Shown: one piece after another, positions 1-7,939 of the stretch | Layout: each line of letters begins with the position of its first letter | Position numbering within the stretch: the first letter of the stretch is position 1 | The notes under the pieces: model-generated | Database searches by the model: none | The model's input: only the letters and a program-made list of their open reading frames with translations | Told to the model about the DNA's origin: nothing | Translations under genes and position numbers: made by a program | Assembly (NCBI RefSeq): GCF_013387465.1 | Contig: NZ_VYGV01000001.1 | Location: 1 to 64,000, forward strand | DNA length: 64,000 bases | Direction: 5' to 3' | Source: Hydrogenophaga aromaticivorans | Lineage (GTDB): Bacteria; Pseudomonadota; Gammaproteobacteria; Burkholderiales; Burkholderiaceae_C

Positions 1-570
1 GGCCAGCGGCAGCGCCACCTCGCGGATGCGGCGCGACAGCGGCGCACCCAGCAGGCGCGCGGCCTCCATCAGCTGGGAGGCGCGCTCAGACAGCGCGGTG
101 CGCGCCAGCAGGTACACATAGGGATAGAGCGAGAAGGTGAAGACCCAGACCGCACCCGGCGTGTTGCGGATCTCCGGGAACACCCGCCCCCGCAGACCGA
201 AGGCCTCGCGCAGCCCCACCTGCAGCGGCCCGCTGAACTGCAGGAAATCGGTGTAGGCGTAGGCCACCACGTAGGCCGGCATGGCCAGCGGCAGCAGCAG
301 CGCCCACTCGAACAGGCGGCGGCCCGGGAAATCGAACAGCGTCACCGCGCTGGCCGTGCCCATGCCCACCAGCGCCACGCCCAGGGCCACGCAGACGCAC
401 AGCACCACGGTGGTGAGCGCGTAGTCCGGCAGCACCGTCTGCGCCATCTGGTGCAGCACGTCGCGCGCCGCGGCGTCGAACTGCAGCCACGAAGCCCCCA
501 GCGACAGCACCGGCAGCGTCAGCAGCAGGGCCAGCAGGAGCAAGAAGGCAAAGGCCATCCAACGCGGCAT
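1..570 (-). CDS. Fe(III)-type ABC transporter permease, N-terminal part
   Basis: An inner-membrane permease subunit that would move Fe(III) (or a similar small substrate) from a periplasmic binding protein into the cytoplasm. Reading from ATG at 570 the frame stays open to the window edge, giving 190 residues. The protein begins MPRWMAFAF, followed by a very hydrophobic Leu-rich helix and at least three more membrane segments, as in FbpB/ThiP-type double-length permeases of about 500 residues. It is divergent from the ATPase gene at 767, with a Fur-like site between. The family call rests on general resemblance and the neighbour; thiamine or another ferric-type substrate cannot be excluded. 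The C-terminal part lies outside the window. Confidence 0.75.
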   Translation of the reverse strand, partial: MPRWMAFAFLLLLALLLTLPVLSLGASWLQFDAAARDVLHQMAQTVLPDYALTTVVLCVCVALGVALVGMGTASAVTLFDFPGRRLFEWALLLPLAMPAYVVAYAYTDFLQFSGPLQVGLREAFGLRGRVFPEIRNTPGAVWVFTFSLYPYVYLLARTALSERASQLMEAARLLGAPLSRRIREVALPLA

Positions 571-678
571 GGGCGGTTTGAAAAAAGTGGGGAAGAAAAG
601 ACCAGCGGGAAAGCCGTGTCCATGATGGCACGGTCACCGCAGGCCCCGCCTGACAGGGCCCTTGACCCGCATCAACAC

Positions 679-704
679 AAATGAGAATTGTAGTCATCTA
701 CAAT
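679..704. promoter_or_regulatory. Fur-like site and dyad between divergent ABC genes
   Basis: The stretch AAATGAGAATTGTAGTCATC (679-698) resembles the Fur box half-site TGAGAAT followed by a degenerate second half. It overlaps a perfect dyad with 7-bp arms, ATTGTAG (687-693) and CTACAAT (698-704), separated by TCAT. The position between divergent iron-type permease and ATPase genes fits iron-dependent control of both. Fur is inferred from the pattern; the dyad could instead be the site of another regulator. Confidence 0.5.
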
Positions 705-766
705 TTGAACCTGTCCGCAGGCTGTTTGAGGCTGCGGCCCCGAACAGCCCACCGCCAGGATCAGCC

Positions 767-1891
767 ATGTTCCTCAACGTCTCCCAGCTCAGCGTGCGCT
801 ACACCGGCCAACAGCCGGCCGCGGTGGACGGCGTGTCGTTCGGCCTTCGTGCGGGCGACATCGGCGTGCTGATCGGCCCTTCAGGCTGTGGCAAGACCAC
901 GCTGCTGCGCGCCGTGGCGGGGCTGGAACGGGCCAGCAGCGGCAGCATCACCCTGCAGGGCGAAACGGTGAGCGACGGGCAACACCACATGCCGGCCGAA
1001 CAGCGGCGCATCGGCATGGTGTTCCAGGACTACGCGCTCTTCCCCCACCTGGACATCGCGCGCAACGTCGGCTTTGGCATCGCCAAGCTCTCCCGCAACG
1101 AACGCGAAAAGCGCGTGACCGAGGTGCTCAAGCTCGTGGGCCTCGACGGCATGCAGGCACGCTACCCGCACGAACTCTCGGGCGGCCAGCAGCAGCGCGT
1201 GGCCCTGGCGCGTGCGCTGGCGCCGCGCCCGCGCCTGCTGCTGCTCGACGAGCCGTTTTCCAACCTCGACGTGGACCTGCGCGAGCGCCTGGCGCACGAA
1301 GTGCGCGCCATCCTCAAGGCGGCGGGCGCGACGGCGCTCTTCGTTACCCACGACCAGCTGGAAGCCTTTGCCATCGGCGACGTGATCGGCGTCATGCACC
1401 AGGGCCATCTACACCAGTGGGACGACGCCTACGCGCTCTACCACCGGCCGGCCACGCGTTTCGTGGCCGAATTCATCGGGCACGGCGTGTTCGCGCCGGC
1501 GCAGATCCGGCTGGTGGGCAACGAGGTTTCGGTGCAGACCCCGCTGGGCGCGCTGCACGACGTGGAAGAGTGCCCGCTGCCCAGCGCCTACGAGTCGGGC
1601 CTGTGCGACGTGCTGCTGCGCGCGGACGACATCGTGCACGACGACCTGGCGCCCGCCAAGGCGCAGATCGTCCGCAAGGCTTTTCGCGGCTCCGAGTTCC
1701 TCTACACGCTGCGCCTGGCCAGCGGCGAGACGCTGATGACGCACGTACCCTCGCACCACAACCACGCCGTGGGCGAGTGGATCGGCATCCGCGCCGAGGT
1801 GGACCACGTGGTCACGTTCGCGCGCGGTGCCTCGGCGACTTCGCCGCCCGCGCCAGGCGCCCGGAAGCCACCCGTCGACGCCCCGCTGTGA
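767..1891 (+). CDS. Fe(III) ABC transporter ATP-binding protein (FbpC-like)
   Basis: Cytoplasmic ATPase that powers a ferric-ion type importer; 374 residues. Walker A (GPSGCGKTTLL), the ABC signature (LSGGQQQRVALARA) and Walker B (LLLLDEPFSNLD) are all intact, and a C-terminal TOBE-like region of about 120 residues follows, as in FbpC/PotA-like ATPases. ATG 767 is chosen because AGGA lies about 7 bases upstream and the protein then begins MFLNVSQLSV at the usual first strand of the domain; the frame is open further upstream but that part resembles nothing. It is divergent from the permease gene rather than in one operon with it. The binding-protein gene is not in the window. Confidence 0.85.
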   Translation: MFLNVSQLSVRYTGQQPAAVDGVSFGLRAGDIGVLIGPSGCGKTTLLRAVAGLERASSGSITLQGETVSDGQHHMPAEQRRIGMVFQDYALFPHLDIARNVGFGIAKLSRNEREKRVTEVLKLVGLDGMQARYPHELSGGQQQRVALARALAPRPRLLLLDEPFSNLDVDLRERLAHEVRAILKAAGATALFVTHDQLEAFAIGDVIGVMHQGHLHQWDDAYALYHRPATRFVAEFIGHGVFAPAQIRLVGNEVSVQTPLGALHDVEECPLPSAYESGLCDVLLRADDIVHDDLAPAKAQIVRKAFRGSEFLYTLRLASGETLMTHVPSHHNHAVGEWIGIRAEVDHVVTFARGASATSPPAPGARKPPVDAPL

Positions 1892-1898
1892 ACAGGTC

Positions 1899-3197
1899 CT
1901 AAAGAACCACCCAGGCTTCCATGCCACCGCCGGCCCGCTCGCCGAGCGACACGCGCCAGCCGTTTGCCTGTGCCAGTTCGCGCACGATGGCCAGGCCCAG
2001 TCCGCTGCCACCGGTCTTGGGGCTGCGCGAGGGCTCCAGGCGCTGGAACGGCTGGAACATGGCTTCCACCTGATCGGCCGGAATGCCGGGCCCCCGGTCG
2101 AGCACGCCTACGCGGCAATGGGCTCCGTCCTGCTCGCACACCAGTTCCACCGGGCCCGAAGGGGCGTAGCGCAAGGCGTTCTGCAGCAGGTTGCCCAGCG
2201 CACGGCGCAGTGCGATGGCAGGCACCGGGCGCACGCAGGCTTCACAACGCACCTGCACCGGGCTGGCCGCGGTCGCGTGTTCGGCGGCCAGCTCGTGCAG
2301 CAAAGCCGCCATGTCCACCGGTGTGGCGGGTTCGTGTTCCAGCCCGCGCGCCAGGTCCAGCACGTTGCCGATCAGCTGGTTCATCAGTTCCATGTCGCGC
2401 TCCAGCCGGTCCAGCAGCGTGGGGCTGGGCTGCGTCCTGAGCATCTCCAGCGCCAGCCGCATGCGCGCCAGCGGTGTGCGCAGGTCGTGCGACACGCCGG
2501 CCAGCAGCGTGGTGCGGGCCGACAGCAGATCGCGCACCTGCACCGCCATGGTGTTGAAGCGCCGGCTCAGCGCCACGATCTCGCGCGGGCCGGTCTCGGG
2601 CAACAGGTCGGGCGCCACGCCCTGCCCCAGCTGGGTGCTGGCCTGTTCCAGCCGCGCGAGCGGCGCCACCACCCGGCGCGCCAGCAGCAGCGCCAGACCC
2701 ACCGCCACCGCCAGCCCGGCGGCCAGACCGATGAGCAACACGGCCAGTGGCCGGCTGTTGATGCGCGCGCTGGACAGCCCCACCGCCAGCGTGCCGCCAC
2801 CCGCGGGCACACGCGCCCAGTACCAGTCGAGACCGGCGTCGTCGGTGGCGCGGATCAGGTGCCGGTCCAGCCCGACGCGCCCGGCCAGGGCCGCCTCCAG
2901 CAGGTAGAAAAAGGGCGGGTGCCATTCGTCCACGCTGGCGCCGTCCACCTCGGGCCGGATCAGCAGCGACTGCCGCAAACGCAGTTCGGTTTCAAACGCC
3001 GGGCGCGTGGCCGGGGGCAGCTCGGCCCAGGTCTGGGCCGACAGCACCATCAAGCCCGCCAGGTCGTCGGCCGAGCGGCGCGCCATGGGCAGCATCACCA
3101 GCCAGACAAACGCCAGCACCACCAGCAGCTCGACGCCGATGAAGGCCAGGGCCAGCAACACCGTGTTCTGACGCACCAGACCCACGGACCGTTTCAC
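1899..3197 (-). CDS. EnvZ-type sensor histidine kinase
   Basis: Inner-membrane sensor kinase of 432 residues, partner of the OmpR-type regulator just upstream. Two membrane segments (about residues 13-35 and 150-172) bracket a periplasmic sensor region of about 110 residues. A HAMP region follows, then the H-box GVSHDLRTPLARM with phospho-acceptor His237, an N-box (NLLQNALRYAP), and G-boxes (DRGPGIP and GGSGLGLAIV). The start is GTG at 3197, which overlaps the regulator stop codon as GTGA, indicating translational coupling. A longer open frame continues upstream but runs antisense to the reading frame of the regulator and was rejected. The signal sensed is unknown; the divergent exported proteins are plausible targets. 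Confidence 0.88.
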   Translation of the reverse strand: MKRSVGLVRQNTVLLALAFIGVELLVVLAFVWLVMLPMARRSADDLAGLMVLSAQTWAELPPATRPAFETELRLRQSLLIRPEVDGASVDEWHPPFFYLLEAALAGRVGLDRHLIRATDDAGLDWYWARVPAGGGTLAVGLSSARINSRPLAVLLIGLAAGLAVAVGLALLLARRVVAPLARLEQASTQLGQGVAPDLLPETGPREIVALSRRFNTMAVQVRDLLSARTTLLAGVSHDLRTPLARMRLALEMLRTQPSPTLLDRLERDMELMNQLIGNVLDLARGLEHEPATPVDMAALLHELAAEHATAASPVQVRCEACVRPVPAIALRRALGNLLQNALRYAPSGPVELVCEQDGAHCRVGVLDRGPGIPADQVEAMFQPFQRLEPSRSPKTGGSGLGLAIVRELAQANGWRVSLGERAGGGMEAWVVL

Positions 3198-3952
3198 ACC
3201 AGATCTCCCTGCGGGTTGAACAGATAACCTTCGCCGCGCACCGTGCGGATGAACTGCGGCGCCGCCGGGTCGGCTTCGATCTTGCGGCGCAGACGGGTCA
3301 CGCGGCTGTCCACGCTGCGGTCGAAGGGATCGCGGTCGTAGCCCTTGAGCATGTCCACCAGCACATCGCGCGACAGCACGCGGCCGGGGTGGCTGACAAA
3401 GGCGGCGAGCAGCGCGTATTCCGCACTGGTCAGGGCCACCTCGTGGCCGTCGCGCAGCAGGCGGTGGCCCGCCGTGTCGAGCTGGTAGGGGCCAAAAGCC
3501 GGCCGCAGCGCCCCGGCGGGCGCGCCCATTGGCGCGGCGAGCGGACGCTCGGCCACCACCGGGGACGGCGCGTGCGCGCGCCGCAGCACCGCCCGCAGGC
3601 GCGCCAGCAACTCGCGCGGACCAAACGGCTTGGGCAGGTAGTCGTCGGCACCCACCTCGAGGCCGATCACGCGGTCCATCTCTTCGCCGCGCGCCGAGAG
3701 CATGAGCACCGGCATGTCCCACTGCGCCTTGATGCTGCGCGTGAGCGACAGGCCGTCTTCACCCGGCAGCATCAGGTCCATGACGATGGCATCGGGCAGC
3801 TCCCTGGCCAGGGCTTCGCGCATCGCCGCGCCATCGCCCACGGTCCGCACCACAAAGCCGTTGGCTGACAGGTAGTCCGACAAGAGGCAACACAGATCGG
3901 GGTCGTCGTCCACCACGAGCACGCGCAGCGCAGAAGGAGTAGGCGCATTCAT
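3194..3952 (-). CDS. OmpR-family response regulator
   Basis: DNA-binding response regulator of 252 residues. The receiver domain begins LRVLVVDDDPDL, has phospho-acceptor Asp59 in VMDLMLPGEDG and the conserved Lys in LPKPFGPREL. The C-terminal winged helix (VDSRVTRLRRKIE, RTVRGEGYLF) is typical of OmpR/PhoB. Start ATG 3952 gives the canonical short N-terminus before the first beta strand. It overlaps the downstream kinase gene by four bases. It is divergent from the exported-protein genes that begin at 4194, with a 241-base gap that probably holds both promoters. Confidence 0.9.
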   Translation of the reverse strand: MNAPTPSALRVLVVDDDPDLCCLLSDYLSANGFVVRTVGDGAAMREALARELPDAIVMDLMLPGEDGLSLTRSIKAQWDMPVLMLSARGEEMDRVIGLEVGADDYLPKPFGPRELLARLRAVLRRAHAPSPVVAERPLAAPMGAPAGALRPAFGPYQLDTAGHRLLRDGHEVALTSAEYALLAAFVSHPGRVLSRDVLVDMLKGYDRDPFDRSVDSRVTRLRRKIEADPAAPQFIRTVRGEGYLFNPQGDLV

Positions 3953-4193
3953 GCGCGAAGTGTAGGCCGACCACCGCGCGCCATGGCCCGCGATGCCGCC
4001 CCCTGACACCGGCTGACACACACCGGCACCACGCGCCACACGCCGGGCCCGAACCGGCATGTGCTGGCGACAGAGCGGGCCCAGGATTCAGCCATCGGCT
4101 CCGGCATTCGATGCCGAGCGTCGTCGGCCCAGCCGCTGTCCAGGTTGCAGCGGCCCGGTCCCACACCCCCCAACCTGGATGCAAAGGAACATC

Positions 4194-4814
4194 ATGACCC
4201 CCGCCTCCAAGCTCCTCACCGCCCTGCTGGCCGCCCTCACGCTGACCGCCGGTTCCGCCATGGCCGCCGACCCGGTGCCCGTCGCTGGCCGCCAGTTCAT
4301 GACCGAGCAGGAACAGGCGCAGATGCGCACCCGCATGCGCAACGCCACCACCGAGGAAGAACGCGCACGCATCCGGGCCGAGGAACATGCGCTGATCCGC
4401 GAACGCGCTGCGGCACAGGGCATCACCTTGCCTGAAACCCCGCCTGCCCAGGGTCAGGGCTTGGGACTGGGTCAAGGCCCAGGCCCAGGCCCAGGCCCAG
4501 GCCCAGGCCCAGGCGTCGGACAAGGCCCTGGCCGGCAGTTCATGACCGAGCAGGAACAGGCGCAGATGCGCACCCGCATGCGCAACGCCACCACCGAGGA
4601 AGAGCGCGCACGCATCCGGGCCGAGGAACATGCGCTGATCCGCGAACGCGCTGCGGCACAAGGCATCACCATGCCTGAAACCCCGCCGGCACAAGGGCAG
4701 GGCTTGGGACTGGGTCAAGGCCCTGGCGCCAGCGGCGCAGGTGCAGGGTCTGGAGCAGGGCCTGGCGCCGCGGGTGGCATGGGCCAGGGCCAAGGCCGGA
4801 TGAACAAGCGCTGA
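4194..4814 (+). CDS. Exported protein with two near-identical internal repeats
   Basis: A predicted exported protein of 206 residues of unknown function. It starts with a signal peptide (TPASKLLTALLAALTLTAGSA, then MAADP). After that come two copies of a charged, helix-prone module that begins RQFMTEQEQAQMRTRM, includes EEERARIRAEEHALIRERA and ends in a Gln/Gly stretch. The copies are joined by a Gly-Pro tract encoded by six GGCCCA hexamers. The C-terminus is Gly/Ala-rich and ends GRMNKR. AAAGGA lies just upstream of ATG 4194. It is divergent from the OmpR/EnvZ-type pair and followed by two more genes for exported proteins. The charged modules may bind protein or metal, but nothing in the sequence shows which. 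Confidence 0.8.
   Translation: MTPASKLLTALLAALTLTAGSAMAADPVPVAGRQFMTEQEQAQMRTRMRNATTEEERARIRAEEHALIRERAAAQGITLPETPPAQGQGLGLGQGPGPGPGPGPGPGVGQGPGRQFMTEQEQAQMRTRMRNATTEEERARIRAEEHALIRERAAAQGITMPETPPAQGQGLGLGQGPGASGAGAGSGAGPGAAGGMGQGQGRMNKR
4287..4723. repeat. 194-bp tandem-type duplication with linker
   Basis: Copy one spans 4287-4480 and copy two 4530-4723, both 194 bases and 243 bases apart, so the duplication keeps the reading frame. By my count only about eight positions differ, most of them silent, which suggests a recent duplication or ongoing gene conversion inside one gene. Confidence 0.9.
4476..4511. repeat. Six GGCCCA hexamers
   Basis: Six perfect head-to-tail GGCCCA units encode alternating Gly-Pro residues in the linker between the two protein modules. 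The unit length is a multiple of three, so slippage would lengthen or shorten the linker without a frameshift. Confidence 0.9.
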
Positions 4815-4836
4815 GCCACCTCATCCACCACCGACC

Positions 4837-5175
4837 ATGACGCTCTCCCGATGGACATCCGGTCTGGGGCTCTGCGCGCTGCTGTGCCTGCAGGCGCAGT
4901 CCGCCCTGGCCGCGGAACCTGAACGCCCGCCGGTTCGGCCGCGCGAAACCCCGGTGCCTGCATTGCTCAGCAGCGACGAAGTCCCGCCGGGCATGGCCTT
5001 GCCCTACGGGGCGGGCTACGAACAACGCCTGCGCGCCGCGGGATCGCAGAACGGCGCGACCAACCACGCGGCCAGCGGCGCTTCACAGGGCGCGGGTGCT
5101 TCGCGCGGTGGTTCGGGCAGTGGCTCAGGCGGCTCGGGGGGTCGCGGCAACGGCGGCGCGGGGCGCGGCCGGTGA
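4837..5175 (+). CDS. Small exported Gly/Ser-rich protein
   Basis: A 112-residue protein of unknown function. A signal peptide (LGLCALLCLQAQSALAA) is followed by a Pro/Arg-rich segment (PERPPVRPRETPVPALL), a short region with SSDEVPPGMALPYG, and a C-terminal third made almost only of Gly, Ser and Ala with a few Arg. Only 22 bases separate it from the repeat-containing gene upstream, so the two are probably co-transcribed. The low-complexity tail suggests a disordered periplasmic or surface protein. I do not recognise a family. Confidence 0.65.
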   Translation: MTLSRWTSGLGLCALLCLQAQSALAAEPERPPVRPRETPVPALLSSDEVPPGMALPYGAGYEQRLRAAGSQNGATNHAASGASQGAGASRGGSGSGSGGSGGRGNGGAGRGR

Positions 5176-5245
5176 CGTGTCCGCGGTCACCCGGATCGCT
5201 CCGCCACAAGACAACCATCCCCACCTTCTTCTATGGAAAGACACC

Positions 5246-5914
5246 ATGAGCCACCTCACGATCACCCGTTTTTCCGCCATCCTCCTGGCCTCCCTGGCGC
5301 TGGTCGCGTGCGGCGGTGGAACCGACGATGACCTGGACAAACGCGGCACCCCCACCTCGGTCAATGCCACGCTCGCCACACTGCCCATCGAAGCGCTGAG
5401 CCAGGCGGAGATCGACTCCCTGCTCTACATGCGCGAAGAAGAGAAGCTGGCGGGTGACGTGTACACCCGGATGGACGCGCTGTGGGGCCGCAGCGTGCCG
5501 GTGTTCAGCAACATCACCGCCAGCGAAGCCACCCACACCGAAGCGGTGCGCCAGCTGTTGCAGCGCTACAGCCTGCCCGACCCGGCCGCCGGCAACACGG
5601 TGGGCGTGTTCCAGAACCCGGACCTGCAAGCGCTGTACAACCAGCTGGTGGCCGATGGCTCGGTCTCGCTGATCGATGCCTTGAAGGTCGGTGTCCACAT
5701 CGAAGAACTGGACATGGTGGACATCAACACCCACCTGGCCCGCGTGGACAACCAGGACATCCGGCGGGTCTACGAATCGTTGTTGCAGGGTTCCCGCAAC
5801 CACCTGCGGGCGTACTACCAGACCTTGCTGAATCAAGGTGGCAGCTACACGCCGCAGTACCTGAGCCAGGCCGAGTTCGATGCCATCGTGAACTCGGCGA
5901 TGGAGCGGGGGTGA
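5246..5914 (+). CDS. DUF2202 ferritin-like lipoprotein
   Basis: A predicted lipoprotein of 222 residues. The signal sequence ends in a lipobox (LALVACGGG), so the protein would be acylated and anchored to a membrane facing the periplasm. The mature part matches the DUF2202 ferritin-like pattern: a first helix with LLYMREEEKLAGDVY, a second with ASEATHTEAVRQLL, then HIEELDMVDI and a last helix. The Glu and Glu-x-x-His spacing is that of diiron four-helix bundles, so metal binding or oxidase activity is likely but unproven. ATG 5246 is chosen because it opens the signal peptide. It is the third exported protein in a row downstream of the two-component pair. Confidence 0.8.
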   Translation: MSHLTITRFSAILLASLALVACGGGTDDDLDKRGTPTSVNATLATLPIEALSQAEIDSLLYMREEEKLAGDVYTRMDALWGRSVPVFSNITASEATHTEAVRQLLQRYSLPDPAAGNTVGVFQNPDLQALYNQLVADGSVSLIDALKVGVHIEELDMVDINTHLARVDNQDIRRVYESLLQGSRNHLRAYYQTLLNQGGSYTPQYLSQAEFDAIVNSAMERG

Positions 5915-6008
5915 TCGCCTGCCACAGGGTGGCGTGCGCGCCGGGCATCCATTTCCGGCCCGTCAACCAGGCTGCCGTCCTTCATGCGGCAGGCTGCGAG
6001 GCACCCTG

Positions 6009-6434
6009 TCAGGGGCCCGGCCCAGGGGCCACAGGCTCGGTGATGAAGCCGATCTTGCGCACCCCGGCGCGCTGGGCGACGGCCATGGCCAGGGCCACGC
6101 GCTCGTAGCGCACGGCCTTGTCACCCCGGATGTGCAGCTCAGGCTGTGGATTCTGGGCCGCGGCAACGCTCATGCGTCGTTCGAAATCGGCGTCCTCCAC
6201 TCGCGCCTCGTTCCAGAAATAGACGCCATCGGCACCCACCGACAAGCGGATGTTGTCCGGCTTGTCGAGCAGCTTTTCATTGCTGGCGCGCGGCAGGTCG
6301 ATGTTGACCGCGTGTTTGATCACCGGCACCGTGATGATGAAGATGATGAGCAGCACCAGCATGACGTCGATGAACGGGATCATGTTGATCTCGGCGAGCA
6401 TCTGATCGCTGTCGTCCTGGGTTCCGATGGCCAT
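6009..6434 (-). CDS. exbD: ExbD, TonB energising complex subunit
   Basis: Inner-membrane, proton-motive-force-coupled subunit of the TonB-ExbB-ExbD motor; 141 residues. The short cytoplasmic N-terminus, the single membrane helix with its essential Asp (PFIDVMLVLLIIF) and the periplasmic domain (PELHIRGDKAVRYERV) are all typical. It lies three bases after exbB and is the last gene of the minus-strand block, converging on the DUF2202 gene. Its sisters tonB and exbB and two outer-membrane receptors lie immediately upstream, so this complex probably energises those receptors. Confidence 0.93.
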   Translation of the reverse strand: MAIGTQDDSDQMLAEINMIPFIDVMLVLLIIFIITVPVIKHAVNIDLPRASNEKLLDKPDNIRLSVGADGVYFWNEARVEDADFERRMSVAAAQNPQPELHIRGDKAVRYERVALAMAVAQRAGVRKIGFITEPVAPGPGP

Positions 6435-6437
6435 GGC

Positions 6438-7172
6438 TCAACCCCGCTTCATGAGAAGGACCTTGCTGTCGCCAGGGGCGGTCACGCGGGCGCCCGTCAC
6501 CAAGTAGGCGTGCAGGTCGTGCGCGAAGCGGTTGAGCTGGTGGTTGATGCCCTTGTTGCCGCGCACCAGCGTGTTGTAGCCGAGCACGGCGGGGATGGCC
6601 ACCAGAAGACCGAGCGCGGTCATGATCAGCGCTTCGCCGATCGGGCCGGCCACCTGGTCGATGCTGACCTGGCCCGCAGCGCCGATGCTCAGCAGCGCGT
6701 GGTAGATGCCCCAGACGGTACCGAACAGTCCGACAAAGGGAGCGGTCGATGCGATGGAGGCCAGCACCGTGAGGCCGCCTTGTGCGCGCGCGGTGAAGTC
6801 GTCCAGGCTGCGGCGCAGGCAGCGTTCGACCCAGTCGCTCACGTCCAATGTGTCGTGCAGTTGCGGGCCGGGCCGGCCGTCTTTGTGCTGGACGTGGCGC
6901 GCGGCCTCCCGGCCTTCCATCGCCAGCGCGCGGAACGGGTTGCCATCCTGCGAGCCCAGCTTGTCCAGGCCTTCGGCGAAGTCGGCGCTGTGCCAGAAGC
7001 CTTTACAGGCCTTGCCCTGTCGGCGCTGGGTGCGCTGGTCCAGCCACTTGAGCAAAAAGATGACCCAGGTGGTGAGCGACATCAGCAGCAGCGCGATGGC
7101 CACCGCGCGGGTGACGGTGTCGCCCTGGGTCCAGACGTGGGCCAGGCCGGAGGATGTGAAGTTCGATTCCAT
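6438..7172 (-). CDS. exbB: ExbB, TonB energising complex channel subunit
   Basis: MotA/TolQ/ExbB-family proton channel protein of 244 residues. It has an N-terminal helix (VAIALLLMSLTTWVIFLLKWL), a cytoplasmic region, and two C-terminal helices with the family patterns STAPFVGLFGTVWGIYHAL and GEALIMTALGLLVAIPAVL. ATG 7172 is chosen because the protein then begins directly before the first helix (MESNFTSSGL). It sits between tonB and exbD on the same strand with short gaps, forming one transcription unit with them. Confidence 0.93.
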   Translation of the reverse strand: MESNFTSSGLAHVWTQGDTVTRAVAIALLLMSLTTWVIFLLKWLDQRTQRRQGKACKGFWHSADFAEGLDKLGSQDGNPFRALAMEGREAARHVQHKDGRPGPQLHDTLDVSDWVERCLRRSLDDFTARAQGGLTVLASIASTAPFVGLFGTVWGIYHALLSIGAAGQVSIDQVAGPIGEALIMTALGLLVAIPAVLGYNTLVRGNKGINHQLNRFAHDLHAYLVTGARVTAPGDSKVLLMKRG

Positions 7173-7207
7173 GGGGGTGTGACTGTGAGAGGGAAAGGCC
7201 CGGTCGT

Positions 7208-7939
7208 TCAACCGAGCACGAAGTGGATGGGAACGTCGAACCACATGGCTTGCGGAACGCCGCCCTGCTGACCTGGCACGTAGCGCCACTGGCGCGCGGT
7301 CCGAAGCGCGACCTGGTCCAGCCGTTCGTAGCCGCTGGAGACGACCACTTGGGCCTGGCGGGCCGTGCCATCGAGCTCGATGAACACCCGCACCACAACC
7401 CGGCCCGCTTCGCCGAGCTGGCGCGATACCGCGGGGTACGGTGGTGGCGCGTTGTGAAGGTAGGCGGCGCTGCTGGAGGGCAGCACGATCTGGGCGGGTG
7501 CCGGTGGTGCGACAGGCTCGGGCGGTGCGGTGGGGGCGCCCACGACCGGCTCTGGTGAAACGGGCACGACGGTGGGCGCGGCCGGCGGAGCAAACTGAAC
7601 ATCTGCGATGGGCGCCGACTGTGGAACCGGTTGCGGTCGCACGGGCTCGGCTGGCCTGGTTCTGGGCTGAGGTGTCAGCTGCACCTTGTGCGGTGCCGGC
7701 GGGATGAGCTGCGGTGGCGGCGCTTCGATAAGCTGGACCAGAACCGGCACCAGCGTGAACCGTTCCACCGCGCGGCCCAGCAAACCCGACTTCAGCGCCC
7801 ACAGCCCCAGCCCGTGCAGCAGCACGACGCCCGCGACCACCGCCTGGCGTCGCAGGCCCGGCGGCACGACACGCCCTGGCGAACGCCCGGACAGGGGTGG
7901 CGCAAACGCGGGCTCGGACACGGGCACGCCTGCGTTCAT
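7208..7939 (-). CDS. tonB: TonB energy transducer
   Basis: Periplasm-spanning protein that transmits energy from ExbB/ExbD to outer-membrane receptors; 243 residues. One N-terminal membrane anchor (AVVAGVVLLHGLGLWAL) is followed by a long Pro-rich spacer and a C-terminal TonB domain (PPPYPAVSRQLGEAG, then VFIELDGTARQAQV and ARQWRYVP). The start ATG 7939 overlaps the stop codon of the PepSY gene as ATGA, so the two are translationally coupled. The dedicated genetic linkage suggests it serves the two receptors encoded upstream. Confidence 0.92.
   Translation of the reverse strand: MNAGVPVSEPAFAPPLSGRSPGRVVPPGLRRQAVVAGVVLLHGLGLWALKSGLLGRAVERFTLVPVLVQLIEAPPPQLIPPAPHKVQLTPQPRTRPAEPVRPQPVPQSAPIADVQFAPPAAPTVVPVSPEPVVGAPTAPPEPVAPPAPAQIVLPSSSAAYLHNAPPPYPAVSRQLGEAGRVVVRVFIELDGTARQAQVVVSSGYERLDQVALRTARQWRYVPGQQGGVPQAMWFDVPIHFVLG

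Noticed and set aside
1899..3722. A longer kinase frame reaching into the response regulator
   Set aside because: The upstream 175 residues are in a different frame from the regulator and have no resemblance; the GTGA junction at 3194-3197 gives a standard start.
4476..4511. The GGCCCA repeats as a CRISPR or phase-variable frameshift tract
   Set aside because: The units are direct, spacer-free and six bases long, so they change linker length without a frameshift and are not a CRISPR array.
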